Of a stretch of DNA of 64,000 nt, positions 54,318-62,729 are shown piece by piece. Location: positions 372,001 to 436,000 of the forward strand of contig NSKG01000003.1 in NCBI GenBank assembly GCA_002287035.1. The letters run 5' to 3'. Origin of the DNA: Pseudomonas sp. WN033 (GTDB lineage Bacteria; Pseudomonadota; Gammaproteobacteria; Pseudomonadales; Pseudomonadaceae). Below the pieces are notes generated by a model. That model was not told the DNA's origin, made no database searches, and saw only the letters and a list, made by a program, of their open reading frames with translations. Made by a program: the position numbers and the translations under genes. Position 1 is the stretch's first letter. Each line of letters starts with the position of its first letter.

Positions 54318-55166
54318 GTGGGTATGGCTAAGAGCTGGTCTGCGTCCGAAGTGGAGGCCGCTGTACAGGACTATTTTCAGATGCTACGCGCAGAGATGGC
54401 GGGGCAGCGTGTGAATAAAACCGCGCACAGAGAAGCATTGAGAGGACGGCTGGATGATCGCTCCAATGGTTCGGTTGAGTTTAAGCACCAGAACATTAGT
54501 GCTGTCTTAATGGAGCGCAACCTGCCTTACATCGCTGGCTACAAACCGGCGTTAAATTATCAGCGGCTGCTCTTGCCCGAAGTAGTTGATGCGTATTTGG
54601 AAGCGCACCCGGATATTTGGGAATTGTTTGAGGCAGACACCCGGGCCGTTCCGAAACTGCCGTCTATTACTGACTTGTTGTCTAGGGTGGAGGATGCACC
54701 TGCACGGCGCGAGCGCCGTGTGTCGATTGGGGAGGCGCGAGCAAGCTATGTAGCGACTGGTGTCGATTATCTCTCATTAGAGGCTAGTAACGCCCAGTTG
54801 GGTGAGCTGGGTGAGCAGTTTGTTATCAGTCTTGAAAAAGCGCGCCTGATCTCTTTAGGTAAAGAGTCTTTGGCAGACAAGGTTGAGCAGGTCTCCGACA
54901 CCATTGGGCCGAGTGCGGGTTTCGATATTCTTTCCTTTGAAGCTGATGGTTCAGACCGCTATATCGAGGCCAAGACTACGAAATACGGCAAGCAGACCCC
55001 GTTTTATGTGACGCCGAATGAGCTGCGTTTCTCAGAGAGAAACGCAGCGCGCTACCACCTCTATCGCGTTTTTGGCTTTCGCTTCGACCCGCGGGTTTTT
55101 GAGCTGGCAGGCCGGCTAGGCGACCACTGCGAGCTAATACCTTCACAGTACCTGGCGAGGGTTTAG
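54318..55166 (+). CDS. DUF3883 nuclease-like protein
   Basis: A 282-residue protein. The N-terminal half resembles no domain I know: SWSASEVEAAVQDYFQMLRA, then SNGSVEFKHQNISAVLMERN, a helical region seen in solitary restriction-related proteins. The C-terminal DUF3883 domain has GFDILSFEADGSDRYIEAKT, whose D and E-x-K residues fit a PD-(D/E)xK nuclease core. GTG at 54318 has AGGAGG six bases upstream; the ATG at 54324 is too far from it. Composition is lower in G+C than the neighbours and it lies alone between two terminators and a dispersed repeat, so it looks acquired. A defence role is possible but unproven. Confidence 0.75.
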   Translation: MGMAKSWSASEVEAAVQDYFQMLRAEMAGQRVNKTAHREALRGRLDDRSNGSVEFKHQNISAVLMERNLPYIAGYKPALNYQRLLLPEVVDAYLEAHPDIWELFEADTRAVPKLPSITDLLSRVEDAPARRERRVSIGEARASYVATGVDYLSLEASNAQLGELGEQFVISLEKARLISLGKESLADKVEQVSDTIGPSAGFDILSFEADGSDRYIEAKTTKYGKQTPFYVTPNELRFSERNAARYHLYRVFGFRFDPRVFELAGRLGDHCELIPSQYLARV

Positions 55167-55195
55167 CTGCCGTTCAGTATTAGTTGCTGTATCAA

Positions 55196-55233
55196 CAAAA
55201 AGCCCGCTCCTGTTGCACAGGGAGCGGGCTTTC
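55196..55233. terminator. Bidirectional terminator between DUF3883 gene and SDR
   Basis: AGCCCGCTCC (55201-55210) pairs with GGAGCGGGCT (55221-55230). There is an A-run on the left, giving a U-run for minus-strand transcripts, and TTTC on the right. Confidence 0.85.
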
Positions 55234-55292
55234 ATCTACTGGCTGTCAGCGTTTCATGCCACAGGTGGCTGGAGGCGGTGGCTTATTCGTAC

Positions 55293-55327
55293 CTGGATGG
55301 CCACGTCGCTACGCTTCTCGCCATGAC
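55293..55327. repeat. Third copy of the CTGGAT...CATGAC dispersed repeat
   Basis: CTGGATGGCCACGTCGCTAC and the continuing CGCTTCTCGCCATGAC match the family at 50161-50269. It ends four bases before the SDR stop codon. Confidence 0.5.
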
Positions 55328-55331
55328 GCTA

Positions 55332-56237
55332 TCAGGCAAATTTCTGAATATTCGCCATCAGTTCACGCAGCGCTTCGATATTGTCCTTCGGATGCACCGC
55401 GCCTTCGAAGCTGCACAGCTGTTCGAAGTTGGCGGCGACGTCTTCCGGGCTGAAGCCTTCGTCGGGATTGAAGCCGATACCCAGTGAGCGCTCCCAGCGT
55501 ACTTTACCCATCCAGCCGCCGCCGACTTCGAACAGGCTGCCGGTTTCCTGGCATTGCTCGGAGCACAGGTAGGCGACCAGCGGGCTGACCAGTTCGGGCT
55601 TGAGCTTGTCGAAAGCGCCGGGCGGGAACAGACCTTCGGTCATGCGGGTGCCGCCAGTGGGGGCGATGGCGTTGACGAAGATGTTGTTCTTGCGGCCTTC
55701 GATGGCCAGGGTACGAGTGAAGCCGTACAAGCCCAGCTTGGCCATGCCGTAGTTGGCCTGGCCGAAGTTGCCGTAGATACCGGAGGTGGAAGCGGTGAAG
55801 ATCACCCGGCCGAAGTTGTTGTCTTTCATGTACGGCCAGGCGGCGTGGGTGACCTTGTAGGCACCTTCGACGTGGACCTTGTAGACCAGATCCCAGTCGG
55901 CGTCGGTCATCTTGGCGAAGCTCTTGTCGCGCAGGATGCCGGCGTTGTTGACCACCACGTCGACGCGGCCAAAGTTGTCCATGGCGCACTGGACGATCTT
56001 GTCGCCGTCAATCACGTTGTCCGGGTTGGCAATCGCAGTACCGCCGGCGGCCTTGATTTCTTCCACGACTTTCAGCGCGGCTTCGCTGTTGGCGCCTTCG
56101 CCGGTGGCGCTGCCGCCCAGGTCGTTGACGATGACTTTAGCGCCGTGCTTGGCGAACAGCAGGGCGTGGGCACGGCCGATGCCGCCGCCGGCACCGGTTA
56201 CGATGACGACCTTGTCGTCAAAACGGATATCGCTCAT
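55332..56237 (-). CDS. SDR-family (3R)-hydroxyacyl-CoA dehydrogenase-like enzyme
   Basis: A 301-residue short-chain dehydrogenase resembling the dehydrogenase part of peroxisomal multifunctional enzyme 2. Cofactor motif TGAGGGIGRAHALLFAKHGA, then NDLGG, VVNNAGILRD, catalytic Ser in TASTSGIYGNFGQ and YGMAK. The about 50-residue C-terminal extension is characteristic of that group. It probably oxidises 3-hydroxyacyl-CoA, fitting the nearby thiolase and ligase, though NAD specificity and chain length are unknown. Confidence 0.87.
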   Translation of the reverse strand: MSDIRFDDKVVIVTGAGGGIGRAHALLFAKHGAKVIVNDLGGSATGEGANSEAALKVVEEIKAAGGTAIANPDNVIDGDKIVQCAMDNFGRVDVVVNNAGILRDKSFAKMTDADWDLVYKVHVEGAYKVTHAAWPYMKDNNFGRVIFTASTSGIYGNFGQANYGMAKLGLYGFTRTLAIEGRKNNIFVNAIAPTGGTRMTEGLFPPGAFDKLKPELVSPLVAYLCSEQCQETGSLFEVGGGWMGKVRWERSLGIGFNPDEGFSPEDVAANFEQLCSFEGAVHPKDNIEALRELMANIQKFA

Positions 56238-56452
56238 GGAAACTCTCCTTAGACCGGGCAGAGTGAAAGTGAAAAAGGCGGCCAGTGTCGAACAGGTGTT
56301 TGACTATGGCAAGAGTCAGGGTCGTGGTGAATGGTGCAGCATAAGTCAGCAAGGCCTGTCGGGGATTCGAGAGTACCGCGCCAGGGCTTTCATGGGTAGG
56401 CAAAAGCGGCAATACTCGCTGCGTTTGAACCTTATGCTGACAGGATACCCCT

Positions 56453-56899
56453 ATGCCCGGGAAGGCTTTGCTTGTACTGCTGGCGTTGATTGCCGTCGCG
56501 CTTGGCGGCTGTACGCCACGCTTGGTGACTGTTCACGATGGCCTTGAGGCGATTTTTGTCGATGCACAGTCGCAGACGCCGATCACTGGTGTGCAGGTTT
56601 ATGCTTTGATGCCCGGCAAGCCTGGGCCGCAGGTGCTGGGGCGCAGTGATGAGTCTGGTCAGGTCAGTATCAGACCCCGACGGCGGTTGGAGGTGGTCGT
56701 GCCGCTTGGCGAGCGCATGACGATGTTGTTGCTATGGGCCTGCAAGTCGGGTCATGAGCGGCTTGAAGTTGCCGGTCGGATGGGCTGGAATGCCGATTAT
56801 CGGGCTGTCACGCATCGACCGGACGCGCCGATACCTCTGGCATCGATTGAACAGGGTGAGCAGGGCTGCCCTTGGACGTATGGGAGTACACAGCGGTGA
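56453..56899 (+). CDS. Hypothetical lipoprotein, 148 aa
   Basis: The signal sequence MPGKALLVLLALIAVALGGC ends in a lipobox (LGGC, Cys20). The mature part begins TPRLVTVHDGLEAIFVDAQS and includes a carboxypeptidase-regulatory-like beta segment (PITGVQVYALMPGK, then DESGQVSIRPRR). I do not recognise the family. Its stop overlaps the GTG of the DJ-1-like gene (GTGA), so the two are translationally coupled. Confidence 0.7.
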   Translation: MPGKALLVLLALIAVALGGCTPRLVTVHDGLEAIFVDAQSQTPITGVQVYALMPGKPGPQVLGRSDESGQVSIRPRRRLEVVVPLGERMTMLLLWACKSGHERLEVAGRMGWNADYRAVTHRPDAPIPLASIEQGEQGCPWTYGSTQR

Positions 56900-57477
56900 A
56901 CGTTGGAATCTATATCTATGACCATGCCGAGGTGCTGGATTTTTCCGGCCCGTTCGAGGTGTTCTCAACTGCCAGCCGGCTGTCCGAGCCCAAGGGGTTG
57001 TTCAAGGTGTTTTTGCTGGCCGAAACGTTGCAGCCGGTCAATGCTCGCGGCGGTTTCAGCGTCAATGCGCAGTATGCGCTGACGGATCACCCTGTGCTGG
57101 ATGTGCTGATCGTGGCGGGGGGCGTTCATAGCGCTGAACTGCACAAGCCTGGCGTGATCGCCTGGGTTGCCGAGCAGGCCAGGTCGGTGCCGCTGGTGGC
57201 CTCGGTGTGTACCGGGGCCTTTATCCTGGCCCAGGCCGGAGTGCTGGACGGGCTGGAGGTCACGACGCACTGGGAAGATATTGCTGATCTTAGACGTGAC
57301 TATCCGGCATTGACGGTGTGCGAGGGGCGGCGCTGGGTCGACACCGGCAAGCTGGTGACGTCGGGCGGTATTTCTGCAGGCATCGATATGAGTCTGCATC
57401 TGGTTTCCAGATTGGGTGGCATGGCTCTGGCTCAGATGACCGCGCGGCAGATGGAATTCGATTGGTCCAACGGCTGA
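56896..57477 (+). CDS. DJ-1/PfpI-family protein (isonitrile-hydratase/AraC-glutaminase-like)
   Basis: A 193-residue class I glutamine-amidotransferase-like protein. MNVGIYIYDHAEVLDFSGPF is the usual opening, the nucleophile elbow is ASVCTGAFILAQAG with the catalytic Cys, and VTTHWEDIADLRRDYP carries the usual His. Relatives include isonitrile hydratase InhA and GATase-type regulators lacking a DNA-binding domain. GTG start overlapping the lipoprotein stop; a later ATG would cut into the first strand. The substrate is unknown. Confidence 0.83.
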   Translation: MNVGIYIYDHAEVLDFSGPFEVFSTASRLSEPKGLFKVFLLAETLQPVNARGGFSVNAQYALTDHPVLDVLIVAGGVHSAELHKPGVIAWVAEQARSVPLVASVCTGAFILAQAGVLDGLEVTTHWEDIADLRRDYPALTVCEGRRWVDTGKLVTSGGISAGIDMSLHLVSRLGGMALAQMTARQMEFDWSNG

Positions 57478-57517
57478 TAATCAGCGCAATCAAAGCACGT
57501 AGCGGGAGTTTCACGTC

Positions 57518-57742
57518 ATGCAGCCAATCGCGCGTCATACCTGCCCGCTGTGCGGCCAGCCCAACGGCTGCGCTCCGGCTGCGGCAGGCAGTTTTGAGGT
57601 GGATTGCTGGTGTCGGCAGGTGAGTGTAAGCCCGCAGGCGCTGGCGCAGGTGCCGGAGGCGCTCAAGGGCAAGGCGTGCTTGTGCCGGGCTTGTGCTGTT
57701 GCCGATGCATCGGCGGAGCAGGGCAACGAACCTGCTGATTGA
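57518..57742 (+). CDS. Cysteine-rich CWC-family protein
   Basis: A 74-residue protein with CPLCGQPNGC near residues 9-18, the CWC triplet in DCWCRQV and CLCRACA near the C-terminus, matching the Cys_rich_CWC family (PF14375). The seven cysteines suggest a small zinc ribbon; the function is unknown. 40 nt after the DJ-1-like gene, probably in the same unit. Confidence 0.85.
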   Translation: MQPIARHTCPLCGQPNGCAPAAAGSFEVDCWCRQVSVSPQALAQVPEALKGKACLCRACAVADASAEQGNEPAD

Positions 57743-57758
57743 GTATGGGGGAACCGCC

Positions 57759-57832
57759 TTTTCGCGCCTGCGAGGCGCTCCTACCGGGGTAGCACTCAGG
57801 GTTTGGTAGGAGCGGCTCGCAGCCGCGAAACG
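57759..57832. repeat. Pseudomonas-type REP pair (BIME)
   Basis: TTTTCGCGCCTGCGAGGCGC followed by TCCTACCGG, and the inverse unit GGTAGGAGCGGCTCGCAGCC followed by GCGAAACG, face each other across about 16 bases between two convergent genes. The GTAGGAGCGGCT...GCCGCGAAA form is a familiar REP type in Pseudomonas. Confidence 0.8.
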
Positions 57833-57844
57833 ACCAGCCGGTGA

Positions 57845-59026
57845 TTACACCAGCTCGATCGCCACGGCAGTAGCTTCACCACCACCGATGCACAGCGAAG
57901 CGACGCCGCGCTTGCCGCCGGTTTTCTGCAGGGCGTTGATCAAGGTGACAATGATCCGCGAGCCGGTGGAGCCGACCGGGTGACCCTGGGCGCAAGCACC
58001 GCCGTAGATGTTGACCTTGCTGTGATCCAGGCCGTGCTCACGCATGGCCAGCATGGTGACCATGGCAAAGGCTTCGTTGATTTCGAACAGGTCAACGTCG
58101 TCCTTGCTCCAGCCGGTCTTGTTGAACAGGTTGGTCATGGCGCCGACCGGGGCCAGGGTGAACTCGCTCGGGTCCTGGCTTTGGGTGGCGTGGCCAACGA
58201 TCCGGGCCAGTGGCTTGAGGCCACGACGCTGGGCTTCGGCGGCGGTCATCAGGACCAGGGCGCTGGCGCCATCGGAAATCGAACTGGCGTTGGCGGCGGT
58301 GATGGTGCCGTCCTTTTTGAAGGCCGGGCGCAGACCAGGAATCTTGTCGATGTTGGCGTTGTGCGGCTGCTCATCGTCCTTGACCACAACCTCACCCTTG
58401 CGGGTGGTAACGGTGACCGGAACGATTTCGCTGGCCAGGCTGCCGTTGTCGATGGCGCCCTGGGCGCGCTTGAGCGATTCGATGGCGTAGGCGTCCATCT
58501 CTTCACGGCTGATGCCGTACTTGTCGGCAGTATCCTGGGCGAAGGAACCCATCAGGCGACCGGTGCGGGCATCCTCCAAACCGTCGAAGAACATGTGGTC
58601 CTTGATTTCGCCGTGCCCCATGCGCAGGCCGGTGCGGGCCTTTTCCATGATGTAGGGGGCGTTGGACATGCTCTCCATGCCGCCGGCGACCATGACCTGG
58701 TTGCTGCCGGCCTTGAGTGCGTCATGGGCCTGCATTACCGCTTTCATGCCGGAGCCACACAGTTTGTTGATGGTGGTGCAGCCAGTGGCGGCGGGCAATC
58801 CTGCGTTGAGGCTGGCCTGACGAGCGGGGCCCTGCTTGAGACCGGCGGGCAGAACACAGCCCATGATAACTTCCTGCACGTCGGCGGCGTTGATGCCGGC
58901 GCGGGCCACGGCTTCGCGGATGGCGATGGCGCCCAGGTCGACAGCGCTGAGGCTCGACAGGCTGCCCTGAAAGCCGCCCATCGGGGTACGGGCGCCGCTG
59001 ACGATGACGATATCGTTGTCTGACAT
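57845..59026 (-). CDS. Acetyl-CoA C-acyltransferase (thiolase)
   Basis: A 393-residue thiolase. It starts MSDNDIVIVSGARTPMGGFQ; the acyl-accepting Cys is in NKLCGSGMKAV (about residue 90), with catalytic His in FEINEAFAMV-adjacent region, and GGACAQGHPVGSTGSRI and SLCIGGGEATAVAIEL near the end. AtoB/PhaA-type acetoacetyl-CoA thiolase is most likely by length and motif. Divergent from the acyl-CoA ligase. Confidence 0.93.
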   Translation of the reverse strand: MSDNDIVIVSGARTPMGGFQGSLSSLSAVDLGAIAIREAVARAGINAADVQEVIMGCVLPAGLKQGPARQASLNAGLPAATGCTTINKLCGSGMKAVMQAHDALKAGSNQVMVAGGMESMSNAPYIMEKARTGLRMGHGEIKDHMFFDGLEDARTGRLMGSFAQDTADKYGISREEMDAYAIESLKRAQGAIDNGSLASEIVPVTVTTRKGEVVVKDDEQPHNANIDKIPGLRPAFKKDGTITAANASSISDGASALVLMTAAEAQRRGLKPLARIVGHATQSQDPSEFTLAPVGAMTNLFNKTGWSKDDVDLFEINEAFAMVTMLAMREHGLDHSKVNIYGGACAQGHPVGSTGSRIIVTLINALQKTGGKRGVASLCIGGGEATAVAIELV

Positions 59027-59135
59027 GTTCTGCTCCTACTTATATGACTGGTTACTTATTTTTGGTCATCAATCGACTTGATCCAGCCATTATACGCTCA
59101 AACCTGTTCGGGATACCCGTTATCATCCGGTTCAT

Positions 59136-59195
59136 ACTTTGGAGTGATAGGTGGCACTCAACGGGACTGACTATAGTGCCCCCATCGGCCAAAGT
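59136..59195 (+). promoter_or_regulatory. Promoter region of the acyl-CoA ligase with ACTTTGG motif
   Basis: ACTTTGG (59136-59142), a -10-like TATAGT (59172-59177) and an inverse CCAAAGT (59189-59195). The same motif and spacing recur before the DUF1329 gene, suggesting a common activator. Confidence 0.5.
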
Positions 59196-59255
59196 TGCCG
59201 AGCCGAGATTCAAAACCAAGACCCCACAAGCCCAATAACAGGAAGGTCACACCAA

Positions 59256-60938
59256 ATGCTCAAGACCCGTGTCATCCCGCCGACCGAAGGCGCTCATTCT
59301 ACCCCGTTGCTGATCAAGAACCTGCTGCTGTCCGGCCGCCGTTATGAACGCAGTCAGGAAATCATCTACCGTGATATCAGCCGCTACGATTATGCCACCT
59401 TCAATGAGCGTATCTGCCGTCTGGCCAATGTTCTGACTGCTGCCGGCGTCAAGCCGGGCGATACCGTTGCGGTGATGGACTGGGACAGCCATCGCTATCT
59501 GGAATGCATGTTCGCCGTACCGATGATTGGCGCGGTGCTGCACACCATCAATATCCGCCTGTCGCCGGAACAGATCCTCTACACCATGAACCACGCCGAT
59601 GACATCTTCGTGCTGGTCAATGCCGAGTTCGTGCCGCTGTACAAGGCGGTCGAGGACCACCTGACTACGGTCGAGAAGACCATTTTGCTGACCGATGGCG
59701 ACGAAAAAACTGCCGATCTGCCAAATCTGGTTGGTGAGTATGAAACGTTGCTGGCCGCCGCCGCGCCGACCTACGACTTCCCGGATTTTGACGAGAATTC
59801 AGTCGCCACGACCTTCTACACCACCGGTACCACCGGCAATCCCAAGGGCGTGTACTTCACTCACCGGCAGCTGGTTCTGCACACCCTGACTCAGGCCGGC
59901 ATGATGGGTGGTCTGGACAGCATGCGTCTGTTCGGCAACCGCGACGTCTACATGCCGATCACCCCGATGTTCCATGTGCATGCCTGGGGTATTCCCTATA
60001 CCGCGACCTTGCTGGGGGTCAAGCAGGTGTATCCGGGTCGTTATGAGCCGGAAATGCTGTGCAAGCTGATCAAGCAGGAGAAGGTGACCTTCTCCCACTG
60101 CGTACCGACCATCCTCGGCATGCTGCTCAATGCCGACGGCGCCAAGGATTACGATTTTGGCGGGATGAAAGTGATCATCGGCGGCAGTGCACTGAACCGC
60201 GGTCTGTATGAGGCGGCCAAGGCACGGGGCATGAAGCTGTCCGCCGCCTACGGCATGTCCGAGACCTGTCCGCTGATTTCCAGTGGTTACATCAACCTGG
60301 AACTGGAAGCCGGCAGCGAAGACGAGCGCGCAGCCTACAAGATCAAGGCCGGTGTGCCTGTGCCGTTGGTCGAGGCGCGGATCATGGACAGTGACGGCAA
60401 CTTCCTGCCCAGTGACGGCAAGTCGCAGGGTGAACTGGTGCTACGTGCGCCCTGGCTGACTCAGGGTTACTACCGAGAGCCGGAGAAGAGTGCCGAACTG
60501 TGGGCCCATGGCTGGATGCATACCGGTGACGTGGCGACCATCGATGAGATGGGCTTCATTGAAATTCGCGACCGCATCAAGGATGTAATCAAGACCGGCG
60601 GCGAGTGGATTTCCTCGCTTGAGCTGGAAGACCTGATCAGCCTCAGTCCGGCGGTCAAGGAAGTGGCAGTGGTCGGAGTGCCTGATCCGCAGTGGGACGA
60701 GCGCCCGTTTGCGCTGATCGTGCCGCGTGAAGGGCAGGCGATGGATGCCAAGGTCCTGCGCGACCACCTCAAGCCGTTCGTGGATGAGGGACGGATCAAC
60801 AAGTGGGCGATCCCGACGCAGATCGCAACTGTTACCGAAATACCCAAAACCAGTGTTGGCAAGCTCGACAAGAAGCGCATTCGCGTTGAAATCGCCGAGT
60901 GGCAAGAGGCTGGAGCCCCGTTCCTGTCTACGTTGTAA
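59256..60938 (+). CDS. AlkK-like medium/long-chain fatty acid-CoA ligase
   Basis: A 560-residue AMP-forming ligase. The P-loop is TTFYTTGTTGNPKGVYFTHR, A5 AAYGMSETCP, A7 HTGDVATIDEMGFIEIRDR and A10 PKTSVGKLDKKRIR; the adenylation lysine is in the last. The N-terminal MLKTRVIPPTEGAHSTPLLI and overall length resemble AlkK. ATG at 59256 with AGGAAGG upstream; the frame further up (from 59151) runs through the promoter motif and is rejected. Confidence 0.9.
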   Translation: MLKTRVIPPTEGAHSTPLLIKNLLLSGRRYERSQEIIYRDISRYDYATFNERICRLANVLTAAGVKPGDTVAVMDWDSHRYLECMFAVPMIGAVLHTINIRLSPEQILYTMNHADDIFVLVNAEFVPLYKAVEDHLTTVEKTILLTDGDEKTADLPNLVGEYETLLAAAAPTYDFPDFDENSVATTFYTTGTTGNPKGVYFTHRQLVLHTLTQAGMMGGLDSMRLFGNRDVYMPITPMFHVHAWGIPYTATLLGVKQVYPGRYEPEMLCKLIKQEKVTFSHCVPTILGMLLNADGAKDYDFGGMKVIIGGSALNRGLYEAAKARGMKLSAAYGMSETCPLISSGYINLELEAGSEDERAAYKIKAGVPVPLVEARIMDSDGNFLPSDGKSQGELVLRAPWLTQGYYREPEKSAELWAHGWMHTGDVATIDEMGFIEIRDRIKDVIKTGGEWISSLELEDLISLSPAVKEVAVVGVPDPQWDERPFALIVPREGQAMDAKVLRDHLKPFVDEGRINKWAIPTQIATVTEIPKTSVGKLDKKRIRVEIAEWQEAGAPFLSTL

Positions 60939-61098
60939 GCTTGTCGTTGTAGTGACGTGCGAGGGTAACACTTTGTGCCCTCGCACTTTTTTCGTAACTC
61001 AGAAACTGATCTTCGGTGCTATCAAAGTAGTGGCGCTCATGCCGCCTCGTCCGATGGTCAGACTCACTTGCCGGTCCCCTGATAATCCTGCAAATCAT

Positions 61099-61138
61099 AC
61101 TTTGGGTGGATCACTCGGCCAAAGTGCTTGGCTATAGT
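61099..61138 (+). promoter_or_regulatory. Promoter region of the DUF1329 gene with ACTTTGG/CCAAAGT palindrome
   Basis: ACTTTGG (61099-61105) and CCAAAGT (61119-61125) form an inverted repeat with 13-base spacing, followed by -10-like TATAGT (61133-61138). The rest of the 340-base gap (60939-61278) holds no gene I can support; the untranslated leader would be about 130 nt. Confidence 0.5.
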
Positions 61139-61278
61139 GCACCGCAGCGTTGTATAGCTGTTTTACAGTGATACAGCCTCCTTTTATCAATCCACCCAGG
61201 CACGCTATGACGCGCCTCCGAGCTTCGGGCTCTGGATGGTGAGTCCATGCCGCGGCATAGCAAGCAAGGCAGAATCAT

Positions 61279-62631
61279 ATGAAGCAAAGCACCCTGATCT
61301 TTTCCTCCATCCTGGCCTCGGCCCTGGCTATCCAGACCGCGCACGCTCGGGATGTTTCTGCATTGGGCAGTACCCTGACCCCGGTTGGCGCCGAGATGGC
61401 CGGTAATGCTGCGGGCACTATTCCTGCCTGGACTGGTGGTTTGCCGGTCGATGCCGGCTCTGTTGACAGCAAGGGCTTTCTCTCAGACCCCTTTGCCGAT
61501 GACAAGCCGCTGTTTGTGATTACTGCGCAGAACTACGAGCAATACCAGGACAATCTGGCTCCCGGCCAGATCGCCATGTTCAAGCGTTACCCCGATACCT
61601 ATCGCATGCCGGTTTACCCGACCCGCCGTAGCGCGGCCATGCCTGAAGCTATCTATGAGGCCACTCGTCGCAATGCTGCCAATACTCAGCTTGTGCAGGG
61701 TGGCAACGGCCTGGCCAACTTCGAGAAGGCCAACCCGTTCCCGATGCCGCAAAGTGGTGTGGAAGTGGCCTGGAACCACATTACCCGTTACCGTGGCGGC
61801 ACCGTCCGTCGGGTGGTCGGTCAGGTAACTCCGCAGACCAACGGTTCCTTCACGCTGGTTCGTTTCAATGAAGAGTTCGTGTTCCCTTATGGGCTGCCTG
61901 ACTATGATCCGGTCAGCCAGGGCAACATCCTGTTCTACTTCAAGCAGCAGGTAACCGAGCCGGCGCGTCTGGCCGGTAACGTGCTGCTGGTGCATGAGAC
62001 TATCGACCAGGTCAAAGAGCCGCGCATGGCCTGGGTTTATAATGCTGGCCAGCGCCGGGTGCGGCGTGCCCCGCAGGTCTCCTATGACGGTCCTGGTACC
62101 GCCTCCGACGGTCTGCGTACCTCCGACAATCTGGACATGTACAACGGCGCACCTGACCGTTACAACTGGGAGCTGGTCGGCAAGAAAGAGCTGTATATCG
62201 CTTACAACAGCTATGGTCTGAACTCTACTGACCTGCGTTACAGCGACATCATTCAGCCGGGCCATATCAATCAGGACCTGACCCGTTATGAGCTGCACCG
62301 GGTTTGGGAAGTAGTCGCCACGGTCAAGGACGGTGAGCGTCATATCTACGCCAAGCGCCACTTCTTTGTCGATGAGGATAGCTGGCAGGCTGCGCATATT
62401 GACCATTACGACGCGCGTGGCTCGCTGTGGCGTGTAGCTGAGGCGCATGCGCTGCAGTACTACAACAATCAGGTGCCGTGGTATGCCATGGAAACCCTGT
62501 ATGACCTGGTTGCCGGTCGTTACCTGGTAATGGGCATGAATAATGAGGAGCGCACCGATTATGAGTTCAATTACGGTGCCAACCCCAGTGACTTCACTCC
62601 GGCGGCACTGCGTCAGTCTGGCGTACGCTAG
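61279..62631 (+). CDS. DUF1329 outer-membrane-associated protein
   Basis: A 450-residue exported protein. The signal peptide is residues 1-24 (SILASALAIQTAHA), and the DUF1329 domain fills the rest: GSTLTPVGAEMAGNAAGTIP, MAWVYNAGQRRVRRAPQVSY, YDRYNWELVGKKELYIAYNS-like sequence and the late EERTDYEFNYGANPSDFTP. The fold resembles LolA/LolB-type lipid carriers; family members usually accompany DUF1302 proteins, RND transporters and MalT-like regulators in hydrophobic-substrate metabolism. The ATG at 61279 is preceded by a weak AAGGCAGAATC site. Confidence 0.9.
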   Translation: MKQSTLIFSSILASALAIQTAHARDVSALGSTLTPVGAEMAGNAAGTIPAWTGGLPVDAGSVDSKGFLSDPFADDKPLFVITAQNYEQYQDNLAPGQIAMFKRYPDTYRMPVYPTRRSAAMPEAIYEATRRNAANTQLVQGGNGLANFEKANPFPMPQSGVEVAWNHITRYRGGTVRRVVGQVTPQTNGSFTLVRFNEEFVFPYGLPDYDPVSQGNILFYFKQQVTEPARLAGNVLLVHETIDQVKEPRMAWVYNAGQRRVRRAPQVSYDGPGTASDGLRTSDNLDMYNGAPDRYNWELVGKKELYIAYNSYGLNSTDLRYSDIIQPGHINQDLTRYELHRVWEVVATVKDGERHIYAKRHFFVDEDSWQAAHIDHYDARGSLWRVAEAHALQYYNNQVPWYAMETLYDLVAGRYLVMGMNNEERTDYEFNYGANPSDFTPAALRQSGVR

Positions 62632-62653
62632 TTTGAACAACTGAGTCACCCTG

Positions 62654-62682
62654 AACAGGCGGCCCCCGGGCCGCCTGTTTTG
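62654..62682 (+). terminator. Intrinsic terminator after the DUF1329 gene
   Basis: AACAGGCGGCCC (62654-62665) pairs with GGGCCGCCTGTT (62668-62679), followed by TTG. The stem is long and G+C-rich; the T-tract is short. Confidence 0.8.
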
Positions 62683-62729
62683 TTACAAATCGACAAGACG
62701 CTTTGCCCGCCAATCGATAAACTTGGCGC

